Source of the DNA: Adiantum capillus-veneris
Taxonomy: Eukaryota; Streptophyta; Polypodiopsida; Polypodiales; Pteridaceae
NCBI GenBank assembly: GCA_014529385.2
Contig: CM043958.1
Span: forward strand, 92,596,435-92,660,434
DNA: 64,000 nt
Reading direction: 5' to 3'
Part shown: positions 10,540 through 18,745 of the stretch, one piece after another
How the letters are laid out: every line of letters starts with the position of its first letter
Position numbering within the stretch: the stretch's first letter is position 1
The notes under the pieces: generated by a model
Database searches by the model: none
What the model was told of the DNA's origin: nothing
The model's input: only the letters and a program-made list of their open reading frames with translations
Made by a program: the position numbers and the translations under genes

Positions 10540-12682
10540 ATGTCATCTCAAGCCAACTGCACTTCTCAAGCCGCTTCTTCTCGAAGGAGGCCCGCCGTGC
10601 AAACGTGGTCGTGGTGGGATGAAGTCGACTTTAGCTCGCGTGGCAAAGGTGGCGGTGCAAGACCATGGACATGCAAGCTATGTCCATACAAGAGATCGGG
10701 TGGTTCAAACAAAGTGCGAGCCCATCTTCTTCATGAACCCGGTTACGAGGTGAAGTTTTGCCCTCATGTAGCTCCCGAGAAGAGGTTGGATCTTCTTGAG
10801 AAACTCACGGTGTATGAGGTTGCGGAAGCGGCCAAGAGAGGCCATTTTGTTGCCGTTGATCCCTCCGCCACGGCGACACCACGAGAGCAAAGGGAAGCCA
10901 ACCTTGACGACATCTCTCGAACCTTCAAGAGCCATGGATCTACACCGTCCTCTTCCCTTCCGCATCGCCAAACCACTCTCAACGAAAATTGGAATCCTAA
11001 ATTGTAGGAAGAGGTGGATAGGTCGGTTGCCCGATTCTTCTTCCACGACCACATTGCCTTCCATGCTTCGCGATGAGTTTCCCTTGGCATATGCACATTG
11101 CAATCTTCCATTTTGTATTCATAATGGGTTATAATTTCTCGACTCTCCATACTAACGCAACATGCTCTATTTTGTGTGGATAGGTCTCCATACTTTCGAA
11201 CCATGGTTACGAAAATAGGGGAATATGGCTCCTCTTATGTGCCACCTTCATCCGAGAGGCTTCGCACCACCCTCCTTGACAAAGAGAAGCTTGCCGTGGA
11301 GCAGGCGGCCCAAGCAACAAAGGATTTGTGGGAGACCAATGGCGTCTCTCTTCTTGTAGATGGATGGAGCGACACCCGCAAGCGGTCCATCCACGGGGTG
11401 GTGGCCTACTCTCGGGGGGAGATGTATTTTGTGGAGTCACATGATGCATCCGATAGTGGCAAGGCCGCCGAGATGCTTGCTGCGGAGTGGACAAGCACCA
11501 TAGAGATCACCGGCCCGGAGAATGTCCTTTGTATGGTTGCAGATGGAGAGGCGTCAAATAGGGCAGCCGGAGCTATCATTGAGGGCATGTATCCCAGCAT
11601 CCATGTCACATTTTGCATGGCGCATTGCCTCAATAACCTCCTCAAGGACATAGGGAACTTGTCATGGATTTCACCCACCATTCGTGACGCCTCTCAAATT
11701 GTCTCCTTTGTGCTCAACCATCAAAAAGTGCGCCATGAATTCTCAAAGAGGAGCCACTTGTCTTTGCTCAAATATTCAGAGACAAGATTTGCATTCAATT
11801 GGCTTATGCTAGGCCGCTTGTCTACATGTGGCGGAGCCTTAAGGGGCCTCTTTCTAAGTGATGAGTTCCAGGCCATGCCGGAGTCTACATCAGCAGTAGG
11901 ATTGAAATGCCGAGAATGGGCCGACGACGCCGCTTGGTGGGAGGAGGTGAAGACTCTTGACGCCATGGTCAAGCCTATTCTACACCTACTTCGAGTGGTG
12001 GATGGCTTGCAGCCATGCATTGGCAAAGTCTACGAAGCCATGGATCGGATGATAGAGGCACTTGAGAAGCTTGTGCCTGACCCTGTTCAGTATGCGGAGA
12101 TTCATGGCTTGTGTGAGTCGAGGTGGAATGGATACTACTCTCCACTTCATGCGGCAGCTTGTGTGCTTGACCCTGAGTTTCAAGGAAGGTGTCAAGAGAC
12201 CGACAAGGAGGTGAGCAAAGGATGGCGGCTTGCATTGGAGCGCCTTGAGCCTAGCAATGACATTAGGCGCAAGATTAGAGACGAGCTACTCAACTACAGG
12301 CAAAAGAAGGGCTCCTATGGATGTGTAGATGCACAGCTTGATCGCCCAAGCATGTACCACTAGTTGCTTGGAGCAACTATGGAGTGTGTACAGCCACATT
12401 GCCTCTAAGAAGAGGAATCGCCTTGGGGTTCAGAGGGCCAATGATTTGGTGTTTGTGAGAGCTAACTTGCGCATGCTTGCCAAGAGCGTCACACACAAGG
12501 CAGATCCTTTCACTGAGTGGGAGATGGCACAAGAGAATCCATCTATGGCCGATACTCTTTTGGAGGAGCTAGAGGAGGATTTCGAGCCTCAATGCGAGCC
12601 TCCCGAGCCGGAGCCCTCATACGTTGCTGACGACCTCGACTATGACGACGATGTGGAGATTCAACAGGCGAGCACTTCTTGA
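10540..12682 (+). pseudogene. hAT transposase (BED finger, DUF659, C-terminal dimerisation)
   Basis: The start at 10540 (MSSQANCTSQ) follows a TATA box and an ATG-free leader stretch. The N-terminal BED zinc finger is WTCKLCPYKRSGGSNKVRAHLLH. The DUF659/RNase-H-like core has LLVDGWSD and CMVADGEASN, which hold the first two acidic residues, and FCMAHCLNNL. The C-terminal dimerisation region has SCLEQLWS, carrying the third acidic residue, and KKRNRLGVQRANDLVFV. Three lesions disable it: an in-frame TAG at 11005-11007 inside what should read KLQEEVDRSV, a probable intron 11073-11183 whose donor reads ATGAGT instead of GTGAGT, and a frameshift near 12330. The acidic tail (12550-12682) is typical. 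Confidence 0.88.
11073..11183 (+). other. Putative decayed intron in the hAT transposase
   Basis: Reading from FHAS at 11070 to RSPYFRT at 11184 needs removal of 111 bp. The acceptor GGATAG is canonical; the donor ATGAGT looks like a mutated GTGAGT. Joining 11072 to 11184 rebuilds an Arg codon and keeps the frame. This is inferred from family alignment only. Confidence 0.5.
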
Positions 12683-13089
12683 GTTTGATGATCATTGATC
12701 ACTCGACTCTCGAGTCTAGACTCTTGAGTCTACGACTCTACCTACTACATAGCCCTTTGTACTTTTTGTTATCCTTGAGGCCTCAGACTTGTCCCAAGTC
12801 CTTTAGGCTTTTTGACTCTTGAGCCCTTGTGGCATGCACTTCTCATTTTGTATCCATCAATCATCGATGTTTTATTAGCACATTTCAGCCTATATGACTC
12901 GTGTTCTTTGGTCTATTTAGTGTAAATTTATGGTCAAAGTGATGCTCTATGTGTGTGGCATGTGTGTAGGTCAAAAAATGCCAAAAAAACTCTCTTTTTT
13001 TTTTGCCGTTCCGACCCCCGTCCCCGTTTCTTGACTTTCGCCGTCCCGACCCCGTTCCCGACCCCGACCCGCCGTCCCATGTAACTATG

Positions 13090-13097
13090 GCTTTTCT
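13090..13097. repeat. hAT target-site duplication, right
   Basis: GCTTTTCT, identical to 10074-10081. Confidence 0.9.
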
Positions 13098-13417
13098 CCC
13101 TCTTTGATGGCCCGTACTTGCTCCTTGATCGTGTTGATTTCTTCGATTACTGAGAGTTGCTAATCGCCCTCTTCTAGTGTGTTTCTTGATCGTGCTTCGG
13201 TGAGATCCTTCTTGAGTGACGCAATCTCTTCATCCTGAGTCGTCACCCGATCTTCCAGTGCATTTATCTTGCTTTCTTGGATCAACACGCGTCCTTCGAG
13301 CATTTTTATTGTGCCCAATAGATTGCGGTTCATCTTGGTAATGGTCTCCGTCATTTCCTCTTTGCACTTTTGAATGGCATCCTCTTAGGGGTTTGCTTTA
13401 TCATTCAGCTTCCTCAT
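13098..13417 (-). pseudogene. LINE E ORF1, N-terminal coiled coil
   Basis: It encodes the ORF1 start (ATG 13415-13417) and coiled coil (TKMNRNLLGTIKMLEGRVL, INALEDRVTTQDEEIASLKK). A TAA near 13386 replaces the Glu codon of DPLEDA, so translation from the normal start would stop after about ten codons. The rest of ORF1 lies beyond the hAT element. Confidence 0.85.
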
Positions 13418-13659
13418 GCTTAATCGCCGCGAGGAAAACGAGAGCCACTAAGCGCACATATGTTTCCATACTATGCATACATTGTCTCCCGCATCAAGCA
13501 TACAATTTGCGTACCCTTGCAATTTTTGCAAAATCTGCCAAAAAAATCTGCTTTCTGAATTTCTGAATTTTCTTAGGTTTTTTGAAATTCTGTCAGCAGA
13601 CTCTAAGGATTTCTAAAAATTCCTAAAAATCCCTAAAAATTCCTTGCTGCTAGAAAATT

Positions 13660-14216
13660 CCTAAACCTGTACCTCCTCCCGAGGGGGGGAGAGGAATGCA
13701 AGGCAAAACCAGAAAATGCAGCGGGGTTGGTTGCAGAAAAGTGCAGCGGCGAGGGGGCTGGCTGTAGAAAATGCAGGGCGCAGCGGGGGTCGTTGGGCGG
13801 GGCAGGGCAAGGGCGTGGCAGGTGGGGGCGAGGCTGGGCGGGGTTGGACAGGTGGGGGCAGCGTGAGGGGCGTGGGCAGTTGAGGGAGCGCGAGGAGGTA
13901 TGGCAGGGGAGGGGCAGCGCGAGGGGCGTGGCAGGTGAGGGCAGCGCGTGAGGCGGGGATGGGCAGGTGGGGGCAACGCGTGGGGCGGGGCTGGGCGGCG
14001 CGAGGAGGTGGCAGGGGTAGGGGAGGGGCAGCGCGAGGGCGTGGCAGGTGGGGGCAGTTGAGGGAGCACGAGGAGGTATGGCAGGGAGCGCGAGGAGGTA
14101 TGGCAGGGGAGGGGCGTGGGCAGTTGAGGGAGCGCACGAGGTATGGCAGGGGAGGGGCAGCGCGAGGGGCGTGGAAGGTGAGAGCAGTGCGTGGGGCAGG
14201 GCTGGGCAGGCGGGGG

Positions 14217-14219
<3 letters not shown>
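13660..14219. repeat. G-rich minisatellite-like block at LINE E 5' side
   Basis: Irregular repeats of GGGGCGTGGCAGGTGGGGGCAG and GAGCGCGAGGAGGTATGGCA words. It has strong purine/G strand bias and many G-runs on the plus strand. Similar but shorter G-rich blocks lie just outside the leaders of LINEs B, J, K and P. Long frames here are low-complexity artefacts. Confidence 0.8.

Positions 14220-14286
<67 letters not shown>
14220..14286 (+). repeat. (GA)n microsatellite
   Basis: About 33 GA units separate the G-rich 5' block of LINE E from the LINE F tail. Confidence 0.97.
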
Positions 14287-14292
<6 letters not shown>

Positions 14293-14353
14293 TGTTATAT
14301 TAACGTCTTCAAAAGGCCAAAATGACCTATGAGACCAGAGCGTTACAATGTGG
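14287..14353 (-). mobile_element. LINE F, 67-bp 3' tail only
   Basis: It consists of the conserved tail alone (TATATTAACGTCTTCAAAAG, GACCTATGAGACCA, GTTACAATGTGG) with (GA)n on both sides. It is the shortest copy in the window, an extreme 5' truncation. Confidence 0.9.

Positions 14354-14416
<63 letters not shown>
14354..14416 (+). repeat. (GA)n microsatellite
   Basis: About 31 GA units between LINE F and LINE G. Confidence 0.97.
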
Positions 14417-14420
<4 letters not shown>

Positions 14421-15967
14421 TGAAATGAAATGAAATGTTATACGTCTTCAAAAGGCCAGAATGACCTATGAGACCAAACTGATACAAAAGTGGTGAATCT
14501 GTTACAATGTCTCAGTACCTTAGTACTAAAGTACTAAGTGTGAAAAGTGTGAAAGTGTGAAAATAAATGTGAAAAACTAAATACAAAGTATTAAATAAAC
14601 TTCTTAGGAGCATTCTGGGTGTCTGGCTAGAATGCTTCTAATCTTTGTTGTAGTCTCCTCCGGTGAAGTGTGCTTCTGCATCTCGGTCGTGGTCGTCTCG
14701 ATTTCCTAAGCTCAATTGCCCTGTCAATGAGGGTGCCTTTGGTATGAATGTGGGTACTCCTTTGTGCTGGCTGTTGGCCTCTTGCTTCTCCTTCCACTCC
14801 TGCTTTTCTCGATCCAAAGAAATCTGTGATCTGCCTCTGAGGCTATAGTGCTCTTTGTCTTCTCATTAGATTATCCCTGTGCCGATGTAGTTCCAGTAGG
14901 TACAAGCCTAAGCATCTTTGATCTTGGTATTGCATGACTCTTTCTAGAGGTGCAAAAGCCTTCTTTAAATAGGCAATGGAAACGCCCACGTATCTCATAG
15001 TATACGGTGCAATGGCATATGTAGTGTAATTCTGTCTCCGGCTCCATTCCGCATAACTTGCAAATTCTGCTCTCAGATGGGATTCCCCTAAATCTGCCAA
15101 ATTCAATTTCCAGCTGGTGTGAGGATGTACGAATCTGACCAATAGCACATCTCAAACCATGAGACACGTGGGTATCCATGTAGCTCGGTCGAATCACAAA
15201 TCCATCTTCAGATAGCTGTAGGAAGTTTTCTTTGTAGTCGGCCATCTTCGTGCCCAATTCTTGTGTAGGGTCTACCCATGTCCTCTTAGTATCCAACTGT
15301 ACAAGATCCTGACGGATGATTTTATTAATCTCCGTTCGTGTAATTGCCAGTGATGGAGCCTCAAGAGAGTATTGGAAGGGGGGTAATCTTTCCATACTGA
15401 ACCCGTGTCTCTGAAACCACGAGGATAGTTGCGCATACCAGCATGATGTATCCCCTTTCATTGCTAATTGTCGAGAGGATTCGAGGGCCGGTCTAGTATA
15501 TCGGCAATTATTTGTATCCCACAAACCATGTATAAAGGACACTGATCTTGTAAGAGCTTCAATTTCTATCGGAGGGGCAGCTAGTTCCGCTCGGGTAATC
15601 GCGTGTGGTACGGAGGCCTTGGCTCTAATCATTCGGGAAATCATAGATACCAAAGGTCTCTCCATTGACTTCCAATTATCCTGATCCACAGATGGTCCCC
15701 AAATCTGGACCCCATAAAGCATAGCCGAAGCCACCACAGTATCAAAGAGCCAAAGTTTTGTTCGTGGTTCCTGAAACTGCACTTGTGAACACATCCTCTC
15801 CAACCCTCCCAAGGCCACAGAGGCTCTCGACAATCTAGCATCCGCTGCTTTCTTAAGAGTAAACTTCGGTCCTGCAAATACCACACCAAGGTATGTGTAT
15901 GCATCTATGTACTCTATTGTATCCTGGCCATATGCAAATGTAGGTGCCGATCTCCTAACCCACTGCG

Positions 15968-15968
<1 letters not shown>
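14417..15968 (-). mobile_element. LINE G, 5'-truncated, divergent subfamily
   Basis: A 1.55-kb copy that ends upstream in the RT thumb region (WVRRSAPTFAYGQD) and then meets (GA)n. The 3' tail also meets (GA)n. The protein differs from the main subfamily at many sites, for example GRFRGIPSESRICKLCGMEP instead of GRYSGVPAEARTCPLCDMEP. Confidence 0.92.
14843..15966 (-). pseudogene. LINE G ORF2 C-terminal half
   Basis: A long open stretch encodes the RT thumb (YTYLGVVFAGPKFTLKKAAD), the helical connector and the CCHC finger (CKLCGMEPETELHYICHC). It is open from 15966 down to about 14950, where one frameshift occurs after FKEGF. The remainder (LERVMQYQDQRCLGLYLLEL) continues in another frame. 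The open frame artificially extends upstream through (GA)n as Ser-Leu repeats, which are not part of the protein. Confidence 0.88.

Positions 15969-16022
<54 letters not shown>
15969..16022 (+). repeat. (GA)n microsatellite
   Basis: About 27 GA units between the 5' end of LINE G and the 3' tail of LINE H. Confidence 0.97.
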
Positions 16023-16027
<5 letters not shown>

Positions 16028-16527
16028 AAATGAAATGAAATGCTATATTAACGTCTTCAGAAGGCCAAAATGACCTATGAGACCACAAAGTTACAACATG
16101 GTGGAATTTAGTACAACGTCTGGGTACAAAAAGATAAAGTGAGGTGCTGGAAAAAAAAAATCCAAAATATCCAAAATCCCTACCTACTAGATGGTAAGTT
16201 TTTTTTTTTTTTTTTTTTTTGGGGGGGGGGGGGGGGGCGGGGGTCATACAAAGGCTGATACAAGGCTGGGACAAGAGTGGTACAAGGGTAGATACACGAG
16301 TGAGCACGATATACAATCCTCATCAAGATCACATGAAGTCCATCATAGGTCTCGCTGGCGGATCTTATCGATCTCCTCCATGATCAGTAGTCTGACCGGG
16401 CGTCATGCATATCGGGCCAGTGTGACCCGAATCCGTTGATGTAGTCTCCGCCGATGCTGTGTAGCCCTCCTCAGCCGTGGGTGCCTGGATCTCCCAAGCT
16501 CCGTCGCTCGGTCGATCAGCGTGCCTA
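16023..16527 (-). mobile_element. LINE H, short 3' copy with homopolymers in the 3' UTR
   Basis: Family tail at 16023, a 3' UTR with a poly(T)-poly(G) block (16200-16237), then the last about 180 bp of ORF2. On the minus strand the last coding part gives RARRPVRLLIMEEIDKIRQR. The 5' end stops at a long poly(G) run. Confidence 0.88.
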
Positions 16528-16554
16528 TGGCATGGGGGGGGGGGGGGGGGGGGG

Positions 16555-16586
<32 letters not shown>

Positions 16587-16598
16587 AAGAAAGAAAGA
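16528..16598 (+). repeat. poly(G)-(GA)n-(GAAA)n block
   Basis: About 26 G, then about 14 GA units, then four GAAA units. It lies between the 5' end of LINE H and the 3' end of the ORF1-only LINE. Confidence 0.95.
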
Positions 16599-16737
16599 TA
16601 TATTAAAAGAAAATAAAATAAAACTACCTCAATAGCTCATAGCTCCATGGTCATGAGCTCACCATTACGACATGTATTAACCATGCTTTCTACATATAAA
16701 GAAAAGAAAGATGTGCAATCAGGTTTCAGTTTCCTGT

Positions 16738-16745
16738 GCTTGAGG
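16738..16745. repeat. 8-bp target duplication, left
   Basis: GCTTGAGG, repeated exactly at 17344-17351. Confidence 0.88.
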
Positions 16746-17343
16746 CATAGTGGTCTCGTACGGTCCCGTACGTTTTGTACACGTACGATGATGTGCGGTA
16801 CTAAACGAACTAAAAAATATTAAGATGTACGATGACGTTACGTACGTTCAAAATAAAAAAACAAAGAATTCTTACGTTTAAGGCTCAGGCCCTTGGGTTT
16901 AAACTTTACACTTAAAGAAACTTGACGTTATGAGATCTTCAATGGGAGCTTGAGAGGGAGAGACCCAATGGAGAGAAGATGGAGAGGCAAGACTCTAGTC
17001 TCTAGAGCTTGTCACTTGACAGCTAGAACATGGGAGCATTGAGCAGTGAGAGCATTGAGAGCAATGAGCATTGAGAGCATTGAGAGCTTGAGAGCAATGA
17101 GCATTGAGAGCTTGGAAGTGTTGGAGAACAAGATGGAGAGGCATTGCTTAAATAAGAAGAGGCTAGAGCATGAGAGAGAGAGAGAGTTGGGCTGCTCAAT
17201 GTAATCCATTCACAATTGTGAATTTTGCTTTTACTATTTATTTTTTTTTATTTTTATTTTTTTAAACGTACAAAACGTACGGGACGGTACGTGACCCGCA
17301 GTACGGAACGAGACGTTCCGTACGTCGTACAAAAACTACCCTG
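16746..17343. mobile_element. Non-autonomous hAT-like element (598 bp)
   Basis: Perfect 8-bp duplications (GCTTGAGG) flank it. Ends are CATAGTGGTCTCGTACGG and, as the reverse complement of the right end, CAGGGTAGTTTTTGTACG, so the inverted repeats are imperfect. Both subterminal zones carry about a dozen GTAC-centred motifs (CGTACGG, CCGTACG, GGTACG). The middle has GAGCATTGAGAGC repeats (about 17036-17115) and no transposase. The CATAGT start and the GGCCCTTGGG and GCTCAATGCTC words resemble the 3-kb hAT at 10082, suggesting kinship. Confidence 0.82.
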
Positions 17344-17351
17344 GCTTGAGG
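17344..17351. repeat. 8-bp target duplication, right
   Basis: GCTTGAGG, identical to 16738-16745. Confidence 0.88.
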
Positions 17352-18107
17352 TGATTTGTTGACAAATTCTCTAATGATGGCTCTTCCTCCTCTATAGACT
17401 GCCCACTTCCCCTTTTTCCTTGCTTCTCTTACTTTTTCTAGTTCTGCCAATCTGTTCTTTAATTGGGTAGGTGTCAGCTCATCTAATATCCAAACGGATG
17501 TACCTTTTAATGACCTTGTCTGCTTCATGACTGCTATCTTTTCTTTCTTATCATAGTAGAAAACCTTTGCTTGTTTCCCTTTGACTTCCACATGCATTGG
17601 CTCTCCCAAATCGATGAAGGGGGACACCCGAGACAATCGTTTAGTCAGTGTATCTGTCTCTACAGTGTATTCAGATTCATCTCGTTTATCTTCATGCCTT
17701 TGCGTGTCCCACCCATTGGGAAGACCTCCAATTCGAATGTCTTTCTATGCTCTGTACTCTCTCGTTTTCTTTAATAATAGACAAAATTCCATCAAAAAAG
17801 CTTTGTGGAGTTACCTTAGCTGTAGATTGATCTTCTTCAACCTTTGGTGGGAGTTCTTCCATTGTTGTTTGCTTTGTTGTCAATTCTTGTACTTTTGTTT
17901 GAAGGTCTGCTATGTGTTCCTCTTTCTTATGTAGCTCTTGTTTGACAAGACTGAGTTCATTCTGGAGTTTCTTCATTTCTTGTAGCAGGTAAGCTTCCCA
18001 TCCTGTTGGTTTTATGATTGGTGGAGGGATGCGATCTGGTGGTGTCAGGATGTCAGCAAAAGTCTTCTTCTGCTTCCCTATCATGGTGCGGGTGTGTATG
18101 TAGAAAA

Positions 18108-18263
18108 AGAGGGGGGGGGGGGGGGGGGGGGGGTGTGTTAGAGAGCTACCCGCCAAAGGGGGGATCCCCCCCTCAACCCCCTTGGGGGGCTACTCCATTA
18201 CCTCAAGGCGCTAAAAGGTTTGCGGCAGCGAGCAGGTTGGGTGCAGAGCGGGAGCACAAGGGC

Positions 18264-18312
<49 letters not shown>
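18108..18312 (+). repeat. poly(G), G/C-rich spacer and (GA)n
   Basis: Poly(G) at 18110-18133, a short palindromic G/C-rich spacer (GGGGGGATCCCCCC and CCCCCTTGGGGGG) with no gene, then (GA)n at 18267-18312 abutting LINE I. Confidence 0.9.
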
Positions 18313-18315
<3 letters not shown>

Positions 18316-18433
18316 TGAAATGAAATGTTATATTAACATCTTCAAAAGGCCAAAGTGACCTATGAGACCAGAAAGTTACAATGTGGTGGATCTGATACAA
18401 AGTCAGAGTAACAAAAATGACAAATATGACAAA

Positions 18434-18678
18434 ACTCCACTGTCGCTTGTAGTGACTCTACCAAGTCAACACCAAGCGATAGGGAGCGTTGGGCAGTTCC
18501 CAAGCTTCCTATTCGCTCAGTATTGACTCCATTGCATGGCTTGTAGCCACATTACCAAAAGGGTCCCCATCGTCGGTTACATCAAGGTCAACACCAAGCG
18601 ATAGGGAGCATTGGGCAGTCCCCAAGCTTCCTATTCGCCCAGTATTGACTCCATTGCATGACTTGTAACCACATCACG
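18434..18678. repeat. Duplicated 135-bp unit inserted in the LINE I 3' UTR
   Basis: Two copies of a segment start with GTCAACACCAAGCGATAGGG at about 18453 and 18588, differing at few positions. Nothing like it occurs elsewhere in the window. It is followed by AAATGAAATGAAATCC, a second tail-like word. Origin unknown. Confidence 0.75.
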
Positions 18679-18745
18679 AAATGAAATGAAATCCTAAGCT
18701 GGTAGGTGTGAACTAAGCAGCTAGCCGGGATAGCTAAATCACAAG

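Larger units (their letters stand above)
10082..13089 (+). mobile_element. hAT-superfamily DNA transposon (3,008 bp)
   Basis: The ends are terminal inverted repeats (CATAGTTACAGGGGAGG left; CATAGTTACATGGGACGG as the reverse complement on the right). Perfect 8-bp target duplications flank them, the hallmark of hAT elements. Subterminal regions are rich in GGGACGG-type words on the left and their complements on the right. It holds a promoter with a TATA box, a leader repeat and a BED-finger transposase gene on the plus strand. It inserted into LINE E ORF1 and so is younger than that LINE. The transposase has decayed. Confidence 0.93.
5349..14219 (-). mobile_element. LINE E, near full length, split by a hAT element
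   Basis: The 3' tail lies at 5349 against (GA)n. ORF2 follows to 9507, then ORF1 at 9508-13417 and a leader from 13418. The hAT element at 10082-13089 splits ORF1 and leaves an 8-bp target duplication. About 560 bp of G-rich sequence (13660-14219) lies between the AT-rich leader and the next GA tract and may be the true 5' end of the LINE. Removing the hAT leaves about 5.8 kb, including a 260-bp internal duplication. Confidence 0.9.
16719..18086 (-). pseudogene. L1-type ORF1 protein of the second LINE family
   Basis: The start is MIGKQKKTFADILTPPDR near 18086. A strong coiled coil follows (LLQEMKKLQNELSLVKQELHKKEEHIADLQTKVQEL), then the RRM-like middle (RVSPFIDLGEPMHVEVKGKQAKVFYYD) and the C-terminal domain (RLAELEKVREARKKGKWAVYRGGRAIIREF). 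A frameshift near 17700 separates coiled coil and RRM. The hAT-like insertion interrupts the last codons; without it the frame reads REFVNKSPQAQETET and stops with TGA at 16719-16721. Domain order is that of L1 ORF1p, but the sequence is distinct from the main family. Confidence 0.75.
16599..18107 (-). mobile_element. ORF1-only LINE (second family), split by a hAT-like element
   Basis: Once the 598-bp insertion is removed this is about 0.9 kb. It has a single L1-type ORF1, about 120 bp of 3' sequence and an AT-rich end (TTTTCTTTTAATATATC) running into (TTTC)n(TC)n, the same kind of target as the main family. The 5' side is a poly(G/C) run at 18108. No endonuclease or RT sequence lies between ORF1 and the tail, so it looks like a non-autonomous half-LINE. 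An internal deletion of a larger LINE is the alternative. Confidence 0.6.

Noticed and set aside
13727-14290. Gly/Arg-rich and Pro/Ala-rich frames over the G-rich block
   Set aside because: Several frames on both strands are open only because the sequence lacks A/T-containing stop codons. Low complexity, no homology.
15969-16022. Long open frames with Ser-Leu or Arg-Glu repeats over GA tracts
   Set aside because: They are translations of (GA)n microsatellites; no codon bias, start or family similarity supports a protein.
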